DNA from: Collinsella sp.
GTDB lineage: Bacteria; Actinomycetota; Coriobacteriia; Coriobacteriales; Coriobacteriaceae
DNA: 64,000 bases
Assembly (NCBI GenBank): GCA_029264355.1
Contig: JARIBW010000006.1
Location: 1-64,000, forward strand
Reading direction: 5' to 3'
Below, piece after piece: positions 1 through 6,517 of this stretch. The stretch's first letter is position 1. Each line of letters opens with the position of its first letter. Made by a program: the position numbers and the translations under genes. The notes under the pieces were generated by a model that saw nothing but the letters and a program-made list of their open reading frames with translations, was not told the DNA's origin and made no database searches.

Positions 1-27
1 TCCTTTGGGTTTGCCCGGTGGTTGCCG

Positions 28-1533
28 TTACGGGAGCATGGGCGGCAGCGCGTCCCTGACGGCCTTGGCCGTGTTCTCGGCGCGATCGCGTGAGGCCACG
101 ATGAGATCGGCCCAGTCTCGATAGAGCGGCATGCGCCGCTGTGCGAGCGCCTCGATTCCGTCGCGGGCGGTGATGGGGCGGTTCTTTTTGGAGAGCTCGC
201 CGATGGGGCGGTCGAGCATGACGATGATGCCGTTCTGGTGTACGAGCGGGTAGTTCTCCGGGCGTGTGACCACGCCCCCTCCGCAGGAAATGACCAACCC
301 CGAACGCGCGGCGATGCGGTGAAGCGCCTCGGTCTCACGCTCCCTGAAGACATCCTCGCCATATCGGCCGATGTAGTCGGCGCAGGTCGTGTGCAGCTCG
401 TCTTCGAGGACACGGTCGATATCGATGTGCTCGCGCCCCATGATCGTCGCCAGGCGTTCCCCCACGCGCGTCTTGCCGCATCCGGGCATGCCGATGAGCA
501 CGATGTTGCGCTCTGTGGCCGAAAGCCTGTCGGTGACCTCGAGGATGCGGTCCATGCTTACGACCTCGCCGGTGTAGCGCTCCACGGCTTGCGCCGCTTG
601 CGCCACGAGCATGAGCAGGCCTCCCGCGTACGGGATGCCGCGCGTCTCGGCCTCCATCATGAGGGCGGTTCGAGCTGGGTTGTACACGATGTCGACGAGC
701 CCCTCGAGCTTTGGGAACGCGTCGAGGGAACAGGGGGATTCGGGGCACTTGGGGAACATGCCGACGGGCGTGCAGTTGACGGCGAGCGCGGCATCCGCAT
801 GGCGGTCGAGGTTCTCGTACGTATCCTCGCCCGTCCGCCCGATTGAGACCGCCCGCATCCCCAGGTCGGCGAGGACCGCCATCGAAGTCGACCCGGCCCC
901 GCCCGCGCCTCCGAACACGACCGCCTTCTTGCCGGCAAGGTCGAGCCCGAGCGATTCCACAAGCACCTTGAAGCCGTGATAATCTGTGTTGTCGCCGCGT
1001 AGGCGGCCGTCGGGTAGGCGCGTGATGGTGTTGACGTTGCCCATGCGCTCGGCGACTTCGGACAGCTCGTCCACGTAGGGCACGACGGCGCGTTTGTACG
1101 GGATGGTGACGTTCACGCCCTCCCAGGCGTCGGAGCGGATGAACTCCTCAAGCTGTTCGGGTTCCCGTTCGAATGTCCGGTAGTCGAGTCCCGCGAGCTC
1201 GCGGTAGATGATGGGCGTATAGCTGTGTCCCAGCGTGCGCCCCAGCACGCCGTAGGGGCGCCGCGTCCTCTTGGTCATGGCTTGTACCTGGGCGTGCTTG
1301 CTGAGATCCATGAGCAGGTGAAAAAGCTCCCCGGCCTCATCTTCGAGACCCTCGGGCGCGCGGCGTCTCACCTCGTCTATTTTTTGTTTCTCGCGTTCGG
1401 GGTCGAATACCGCCTGCCCCGTCTTTGACTTCACGCGGGCGACGTCTCGGGAGAGGGCCATCCTCATGCCGAACAGTTCGAGGATCTTGTCGTCGACTTG
1501 GTCGATCTGAGTTCGCAGGTGATCGAGGTCCAT
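28..1533 (-). CDS. aroE-aroK: Trifunctional fusion: chorismate mutase - shikimate dehydrogenase - shikimate kinase
   Basis: A 501-residue protein with three aromatic-pathway domains. Residues about 1-85 resemble an AroQ-type chorismate mutase (begins MDLDHLRTQIDQVDDKILEL). Residues about 92-335 are AroE, with SYTPIIY for shikimate binding, the catalytic-lysine region NVTIPYK, GDNTDYHGF and a nucleotide loop FGGAGGAGS. Residues about 340-501 are shikimate kinase, with P-loop GMPGCGKT near residue 347 and SCGGGVV. AroE reduces 3-dehydroshikimate, AroK phosphorylates shikimate, and the mutase turns chorismate into prephenate. It is the last gene of the aro operon here. I chose the ATG at 1533 because AAGGGAG precedes it; the reading frame is open to a GTG at 1623 but that has no ribosome site. 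Domain identities are confident; activity of each domain is inferred from intact motifs. Confidence 0.93.
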   Translation of the reverse strand: MDLDHLRTQIDQVDDKILELFGMRMALSRDVARVKSKTGQAVFDPEREKQKIDEVRRRAPEGLEDEAGELFHLLMDLSKHAQVQAMTKRTRRPYGVLGRTLGHSYTPIIYRELAGLDYRTFEREPEQLEEFIRSDAWEGVNVTIPYKRAVVPYVDELSEVAERMGNVNTITRLPDGRLRGDNTDYHGFKVLVESLGLDLAGKKAVVFGGAGGAGSTSMAVLADLGMRAVSIGRTGEDTYENLDRHADAALAVNCTPVGMFPKCPESPCSLDAFPKLEGLVDIVYNPARTALMMEAETRGIPYAGGLLMLVAQAAQAVERYTGEVVSMDRILEVTDRLSATERNIVLIGMPGCGKTRVGERLATIMGREHIDIDRVLEDELHTTCADYIGRYGEDVFRERETEALHRIAARSGLVISCGGGVVTRPENYPLVHQNGIIVMLDRPIGELSKKNRPITARDGIEALAQRRMPLYRDWADLIVASRDRAENTAKAVRDALPPMLP

Positions 1534-1638
1534 GGAAGTCTCCCTTGGATATCCGTATGGTTCCGGCTCGTCGAACCCATGCGGTTCGCTCTTACAAGGC
1601 TCGTCCGCCTTTGACGCGGCCACAGGCTTTTGGCGCGG

Positions 1639-2766
1639 CTATAGCTCGTTGAGGTGCGGGTCTTCGAGTCGTATGCTGCCGGGCGAGGAGGCCATGGCGT
1701 CGAGGATGGCGCACGCGCAGGCGGCTTCGGCGACGGGGACGGCGCGCGGGGCGATGCAAGGGTCGTGCCGTCCGTGAACGGTGAGCTCGGCGTCGCGGCG
1801 CGCATCGAGGTCGACGCTGTGCTGCGGCGTTCCGATCGACGGCGTGGGCTTGACCGCCATCCGCCAGATGAGCGGTGTTCCGCAGGTAACGCCGCCGAGG
1901 ATGCCCCCGGCGTGGTTGGACGCCATCTGCGGTTGTCCGTCACGCATGCAAAACGGGTCGTTGTGCGTACTGCCGCGCATGAGCGCCGCCCCAAACCCCT
2001 CACCGAACTCGACGCCCTTGACGCCGGGGATGCCGAATGCGATCCGGGCGATGCGGTTCTCCATGCCGTCGAACATAGGGTCGCCGAAGCCGGCGGGAAC
2101 GTCGTACGCGGCGCATTCGATGACGGCGCCGACGCTGTCGAGGTCGGATTTGGCCTCGAGGATGGTCTGACGCATGCGCTGCGCGACCGAGGCGTCGATG
2201 CAGGGGAGTGGGTTGGAGGTGATGGCCTCAAGCTGTTCCTCGTCGAGCTCCATGGGGTTGAGGGGCTCGTCCGTCAAGGGCTGGTGCCCGAGTTGCGCGA
2301 TGTGCGCGGCGATTCTGATCCCCCTGGATTCGAGGACCTGCAAGGCGATTCCGCCTGCGATGCACAGCGGTGCCGTGAGGCGGCCCGAGAAATGGCCTCC
2401 GCCCGCAGCGTCCCGATATTCGCCGTATTTGATGGAGGCGGTCCAGTCGGCGTGGCCCGGGCGGGGGACGTGCCGCAGCTCGTCGTAGTCGGAACTTCGC
2501 GTGTCGCGGTTGCGGACGATGGCGGCGATGGGCGCGCCGTTCGTGTGACCTTCGGTGATACCGGCGATGAACTCGACCTCGTCCGTCTCTCGACGGGAGG
2601 TCGCGGTGTCGCCGCGGCCCGGTGCGCGCCTGGCGAGGAATGCTCGGAGGCGCTCGAAGTCGATCGGTATTCCCGCGGGAAGGCCGTCGATCGAGCAGCC
2701 GATGGCGGGGGAGTGCGATTGCCCGAAGATGGAGACGCGGACCGCGTCACCGAACATGGAGGCCAT
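1639..2766 (-). CDS. aroC: Chorismate synthase
   Basis: Chorismate synthase, 375 residues, converts 5-enolpyruvylshikimate-3-phosphate to chorismate using reduced FMN. Family signatures are visible: an N-terminal FGQSHSPAIGCSIDGLPAG segment (residues about 14-32), RRAPGRGDTATSRRETDEVE (about 46-65), HVPRPGHADW, and the AGGGHFSGRLTAP stretch. The length is usual for the family. The start ATG at 2766 has AAGGGGGCGGG directly upstream and follows the aroA stop by 10 bases, so the two are translationally coupled in the aroF-B-A-C-(mutase-E-K) operon. The gene ends 105 bases before the fusion gene starts. Confidence 0.96.
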   Translation of the reverse strand: MASMFGDAVRVSIFGQSHSPAIGCSIDGLPAGIPIDFERLRAFLARRAPGRGDTATSRRETDEVEFIAGITEGHTNGAPIAAIVRNRDTRSSDYDELRHVPRPGHADWTASIKYGEYRDAAGGGHFSGRLTAPLCIAGGIALQVLESRGIRIAAHIAQLGHQPLTDEPLNPMELDEEQLEAITSNPLPCIDASVAQRMRQTILEAKSDLDSVGAVIECAAYDVPAGFGDPMFDGMENRIARIAFGIPGVKGVEFGEGFGAALMRGSTHNDPFCMRDGQPQMASNHAGGILGGVTCGTPLIWRMAVKPTPSIGTPQHSVDLDARRDAELTVHGRHDPCIAPRAVPVAEAACACAILDAMASSPGSIRLEDPHLNEL

Positions 2767-2776
2767 TCCCGCCCCC

Positions 2777-4093
2777 TTATTCGTCGATGAGCTCGACGTC
2801 GCCGCCGAGCAGGCGGTAGTGCTCGAAGAACAGCGGATAGCTCTTGTTCACGGCCTCCGCTCCCTCGATCTCGACGGGGGAGGCGCAGCGCACGGCGGCG
2901 ATGGCCGCCATCATCGCGATGCGATGGTCGTTGCGGCTGTTGACGCGCCCGCCCACGAGCTGTTCGCGGCCCTCGATCACGAGGGTGTCGCCCTCGACGC
3001 GCACGTCGGCTCCGAGCTTGCCGAGCTCGGTCGCGATCGCCTCGAGGCGATCGCATTCCTTGATGCGCAGGCGGGAGCACCCGGTGAAGCGCGTGGTACC
3101 GTCCGCGCACGCCGCCACCGCCGCGAGGGCGGGGACGAGGTCCGGGATGTCGCGCACATCGAGCTCGATGCCGTGGATGTTGTCCGGGCGCACCGTCGCC
3201 GCACGGGCGTTGCGCTGGCCCTTGGCGCCGAACAGCATCAGCGCCGCGCTGATGGCGCGATCGCCCTGGATCGAGGAGGGGGATACGCCGCGGACGGTCA
3301 CGGAGTGGCGTCCCAGCGCCCCGGCGCTCAACCAGAACGCGGCGTTGGACCAATCGCCCTCGACGGCGATGGCGCCGGGGGTGCGATATCCCTGGCGCCC
3401 GATGGAGAAGACGGTGAGCGGCAGGCCGCCCGGGGTCGAGCCCTCCTCCACGCCGACCTTCACGCCGAATGCGTTGAGGACCGCCAACGTGAGGCCGATG
3501 TACGGCCGGCTCTCCATCTCGCCGGTCACGGCTATCTGGGTGTCCCCGTCGAGCAGGGGGGCGGCGAGCAGCAGTCCCGAGATGTACTGCGAACTCACAT
3601 TGCCGGGCAGCTCGAACCGTCCGGCGCGCATGCGCCCGGACACGCGCAGGGGGAGTCCGGCTGCGTCTTGGAACGTGCATCCCGCCGCCATGAGCTCATC
3701 GGTGAGCGGCGCGACCGGGCGCTCACCGAGGCGCGCCGATCCGACGAAGGTCGCGTCGGCGCCGAGGGCGCAGGCGACCGGGAGCATGAAGCGAAGCGTC
3801 GACCCGGATTCGCCGCAGTCGAGGGTCGCGCCGGCCAATGCGCGCAAGATGCCGTGCTCGAGGCTCTTGAGCACGGGGTGGATCTCAAAGCCCCCCTCGA
3901 TGGGGTCTATCTTGGCGCCGATCGCGGCGAGGCAGCGAATGGTCGCGTCGATGTCCGCGCACGTGGTGTCGCAGGCGACGCGGGTCACGCCGTTGGCGAG
4001 GGCGGCGGCGATGATGATGCGGTGCGCCATCGACTTGGATGAAATGGCCGGGACGGTGCCGGAGAGGGGCTTGGGGTTGATCTTGGCTAGCAT
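2777..4093 (-). CDS. aroA: 3-phosphoshikimate 1-carboxyvinyltransferase (EPSP synthase)
   Basis: EPSP synthase, 438 residues, joins phosphoenolpyruvate to shikimate-3-phosphate. Recognised from the N-terminal SKSMAHRIIIAAALA (substrate-binding Lys/Ser), the LDCGESGSTLRFMLP segment, the SSQYISGLLLAAPLL motif, and the C-terminal NDHRIAMMAAIAAV signature. Two inside-out alpha/beta domains are expected from the family. It overlaps aroB by 7 bases (aroB stop at 4087-4089, aroA start at 4093), a typical operon junction. Nothing unusual in the catalytic segments. Confidence 0.96.
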   Translation of the reverse strand: MLAKINPKPLSGTVPAISSKSMAHRIIIAAALANGVTRVACDTTCADIDATIRCLAAIGAKIDPIEGGFEIHPVLKSLEHGILRALAGATLDCGESGSTLRFMLPVACALGADATFVGSARLGERPVAPLTDELMAAGCTFQDAAGLPLRVSGRMRAGRFELPGNVSSQYISGLLLAAPLLDGDTQIAVTGEMESRPYIGLTLAVLNAFGVKVGVEEGSTPGGLPLTVFSIGRQGYRTPGAIAVEGDWSNAAFWLSAGALGRHSVTVRGVSPSSIQGDRAISAALMLFGAKGQRNARAATVRPDNIHGIELDVRDIPDLVPALAAVAACADGTTRFTGCSRLRIKECDRLEAIATELGKLGADVRVEGDTLVIEGREQLVGGRVNSRNDHRIAMMAAIAAVRCASPVEIEGAEAVNKSYPLFFEHYRLLGGDVELIDE

Positions 4094-5229
4094 GCGTCCT
4101 CCTCGCCGTCGATCTCGGCGGACAGCGCCCGCGTGCAGGCAAGGCCCACTTCCAGGATGCGCTTGAACTCGTCGAGCGGGGTGGGTGCGAGCGATGCCGC
4201 GCCGACGTCGCGCGGGACGATGAGGTCGATGGTCGAGCTGGAGCGCTTCTTGTCGTGCAGGGCCTCCTCGAAGACCTGCTCGGGTTCCGCATCGAAATCG
4301 AGGGAGAGCCCGTGGGCCTTGATGAGGCGGGCGAGGCGTTCGGGAAGCTCCTCGGGGCAGAGCTCGGCCGTGACGCTCGCGCTCGCGATGGCGACCATGC
4401 CGATGGCGACGCAGGTGCCATGGCCGAGGCGATAGCCTTCCGCCGCTTCGACGGCATGGCCGATACTGTGGCCGAAGTTCAGCAATTTGCGGATACCCGC
4501 TTCGCGCTCGTCTTGAACGACGACGGCGCGCTTGACGTCGACGCTGCGCGCGATGAGCCAGCAGACGCGCGCGAGGTCGCTCTTGAGCAGGTCGGGCGTG
4601 AGGGGCGTCCGCTCGAGTTCGGCGAAGAGCTCGGCGTCCGCGATGAGCGCGTGCTTGATCACCTCGGCGCAGCCGTCGGCGAACTGCTCGTCGCGGAGCG
4701 TGCCCAGGCAGCCGGCGTCGGCGACGACGGCGAGCGGCTGCCAGAAGGAGCCCGCGAGGTTCTTGCCGGCGGACAGGTCGATGGCGGTCTTGCCGCCGAC
4801 GGACGAGTCGACCATCGCCAGCAGCGTGGTCGGCACCTGGATGTAGCCGATGCCGCGCATGTACGTCGCCGCGACGAAGCCCGCGAGGTCGCCCACGACG
4901 CCGCCGCCCAGCGCGATGATCACATCCTCGCGCGTGAGCTGCTCCTCGGCGGCGCGCTCGAGCAGCATGGCGTAGGTGGTCGGGTTCTTGCTCTGCTCCC
5001 CGGCCTCGAAGGTCGCGACGCCGACCGACAGCCCGGACTCCTTCAGCCCCTGTTCGACGGGAGCCAGGAACAACGGGCCGACGTTCGAGTCGGTGATGAC
5101 GAGCGCGCGTTGCGCCCGCGGCGCGCGCGAAAGTGCGATGGTTCCGACCTGTTCCAGGAGAAACGTGCCGATATGCATCTGATAGGGGCGCGCCGTGTCG
5201 ATGTCGAGCGTGTATGCCGAGGTTGCCAT
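4087..5229 (-). CDS. aroB: 3-dehydroquinate synthase
   Basis: Dehydroquinate synthase, 380 residues, cyclises DAHP to 3-dehydroquinate with NAD and a divalent metal. Motifs seen: LGGGVVGDLAGFVAATYMRG (NAD-binding glycine loop), VPTTLLAMVDSSVGGKTAIDL, and the metal/substrate segment LLNFGHSIGHAVE. The frame is open much further upstream, but the ATG at 5229 is preceded by AAAGGA and begins at the expected family N-terminus (MATSAYTLDID). It follows aroF by 34 bases. No dehydroquinase gene lies in the window, so that step must be encoded elsewhere. Confidence 0.96.
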   Translation of the reverse strand: MATSAYTLDIDTARPYQMHIGTFLLEQVGTIALSRAPRAQRALVITDSNVGPLFLAPVEQGLKESGLSVGVATFEAGEQSKNPTTYAMLLERAAEEQLTREDVIIALGGGVVGDLAGFVAATYMRGIGYIQVPTTLLAMVDSSVGGKTAIDLSAGKNLAGSFWQPLAVVADAGCLGTLRDEQFADGCAEVIKHALIADAELFAELERTPLTPDLLKSDLARVCWLIARSVDVKRAVVVQDEREAGIRKLLNFGHSIGHAVEAAEGYRLGHGTCVAIGMVAIASASVTAELCPEELPERLARLIKAHGLSLDFDAEPEQVFEEALHDKKRSSSTIDLIVPRDVGAASLAPTPLDEFKRILEVGLACTRALSAEIDGEEDAC

Positions 5230-5263
5230 GATTTTCGTCCTTTGCCGGATGTGGATGTTCGGG

Positions 5264-6130
5264 TTATGAGCGCGCGTCTTCGCCTGGCGGGTCGGAGATG
5301 ACCGAGCGGATCGCGCGGATCCGCTCCATCGTCTCGTCGAATTCATCGCAGGTGAGGGCCTGCGGTCCATCGGACCAGGCGTTTGCGGGGTCGTCGTGCA
5401 CCTCGATCTCGAGTGCGTCGGCCCCGGCCGCGCACGCTGCGAGCGCCATCGGCCCGACGTAGCGGGCGCATCCGGTCGCATGGGAGGGGTCCGCCGCGAC
5501 TGGGAGGTGGGTGAGGTGGTGCAGGGCCGGTATGGCGTTAAGGTCGAAGGTGTTGCGCGTGGCCGTCTCGAACGTGCGGATACCGCGCTCGCAGAGTATG
5601 ACTCTGTCGTTGCCCTCGCTCATGATGTACTCCGCGGCCATGAGCAGCTCTTCGAGCGTGGAGGCCATGCCGCGCTTGAGCAGGATCGGGGTCTTTGTGC
5701 GACCGACCTCCTTGAGCAGGGCGAAATTCTGCGCATTGCGCGCCCCGACCTGCATGACGTCGATGCCGCGGTTCACGAAGAGCTCCACGTCGCGCGTGTC
5801 CATGACCTCGCTCACGATCGGCATGCCCGTCTGGGCGCGGGCCTCGAGCAGGAGGTCGAGCCCGCGCTCGCCCATGCCCTGACGGTCGTAGGGCGAGGTG
5901 CGGGGCTTGTACGCGCCGCCCCGCAGGAGCGTCGCGCCCGCGGCCTTGCAGCGCGCCGCGATGGCGAGCAGGTTGCGACCCTCCACGGAGCAGGGGCCCG
6001 CGATGACCTGGAAGTGGCCGCCGCCGATCTTCACGCCGCCGCCGAGGTCGATGACCGTGTCCCCGGGGTGCGACGCGCGGTCGACCTTCCGCGGCGGGTT
6101 CGCCGCATGTGCGTGCGAGTTCACGATCAT
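5264..6130 (-). CDS. aroF: 3-deoxy-7-phosphoheptulonate (DAHP) synthase, type I-beta
   Basis: First enzyme of the shikimate pathway, condensing PEP and erythrose-4-phosphate; 288 residues. Recognised from VIAGPCSVEG, LLRGGAYKPRTSPY, KRGMASTLEE and the VAADPSHATG metal site, the pattern of the AroA(beta)/KDO8P-synthase-like class. It is the shorter form: there is neither the N-terminal ferredoxin-like regulatory domain nor a fused chorismate mutase domain, only about 40 extra N-terminal residues. Feedback control by direct binding to an extra domain is therefore not evident. Its start at 6130 has AAAGGGGC upstream, and it is the first gene of the aro operon. Confidence 0.94.
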   Translation of the reverse strand: MIVNSHAHAANPPRKVDRASHPGDTVIDLGGGVKIGGGHFQVIAGPCSVEGRNLLAIAARCKAAGATLLRGGAYKPRTSPYDRQGMGERGLDLLLEARAQTGMPIVSEVMDTRDVELFVNRGIDVMQVGARNAQNFALLKEVGRTKTPILLKRGMASTLEELLMAAEYIMSEGNDRVILCERGIRTFETATRNTFDLNAIPALHHLTHLPVAADPSHATGCARYVGPMALAACAAGADALEIEVHDDPANAWSDGPQALTCDEFDETMERIRAIRSVISDPPGEDARS

Positions 6131-6184
6131 GGAGCCCCTTTCGCTTGAGTTGCGTCCGAAACCGACGGACTGGCTGACTCATCG

Positions 6185-6190
6185 AGTGTA
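6185..6190 (-). promoter_or_regulatory. Candidate -10 element of the aro operon promoter
   Basis: On the minus strand the hexamer TACACT lies 54 bases upstream of the aroF start, leaving a leader of roughly 45-50 bases. The matching -35 (TAAACC at 17-bp spacing) is weak. No leader peptide, T-box or other attenuator is apparent in so short a leader. The assignment is by consensus only. The rest of the 6131-6335 gap shows nothing else recognisable. Confidence 0.33.
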
Positions 6191-6317
6191 CCCCACCGTC
6201 CCGACGCGGTTTACGGCTCCCGCGCATTTGGGTGGAGACTACAGAAGGGCGCCGGCGCCTCCGGGGTTGCGTTTTTGAAAGATTGGCAAAGTGCAGCCGT
6301 CCGGCCGCCCACTTGGG

Positions 6318-6323
6318 TATAAT
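6318..6323 (+). promoter_or_regulatory. Candidate -10 element for tRNA-Arg
   Basis: A perfect TATAAT sits 12 bases before the mature 5' end of the tRNA. No convincing -35 is present at 16-18 bp spacing; a TTGGCA lies too far upstream (6283-6288). Position and perfect consensus support a tRNA promoter. Confidence 0.5.
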
Positions 6324-6335
6324 GCAAACCGTCGC

Positions 6336-6412
6336 GCGCCATTAGCTCAGTGGATTAGAGCGTCTGCCTCCGGAGCAGAAGGCCGTAGGTTCGAACCCTA
6401 TATGGCGCACCA
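6336..6412 (+). tRNA. tRNA-Arg (anticodon CCG)
   Basis: A 77-base tRNA with a fully paired 7-bp acceptor stem (GCGCCAT with ATGGCGC), the D-loop sequence TTAGCTCAGTGG, an anticodon arm with loop CTCCGGA giving anticodon CCG (reads CGG, arginine), and the T-arm GGTTCGAACCC. The discriminator A is followed by a genome-encoded CCA. It stands alone between the divergent aro operon and the P-type ATPase gene. CGG is a plausible codon in this GC-rich genome. Confidence 0.95.
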
Positions 6413-6422
6413 TCGAATTTTC

Positions 6423-6446
6423 TCGGGCTTTCGCGCCCGAATCTTA
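6423..6446 (+). terminator. Possible terminator downstream of tRNA-Arg
   Basis: Inverted repeat TCGGGC/GCCCGA (6423-6428 and 6435-6440) with a 6-base loop, starting 11 bases after the tRNA. The following tract (ATCTTATG) is only weakly T-rich, so termination efficiency is uncertain. Confidence 0.45.
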
Positions 6447-6517
6447 TGGGGTCGCGGGCGGTTTCGCACGTGGCCTTTCTTGTAACCAGGCAGCGCGTGC
6501 TGCGGAACGGATCGGTT

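Noticed and set aside
1534..1623. N-terminal extension of the aromatic fusion protein to a GTG at 1623
   Set aside because: No ribosome site precedes it, the added residues match no family, and AAGGGAG precedes the ATG at 1533.
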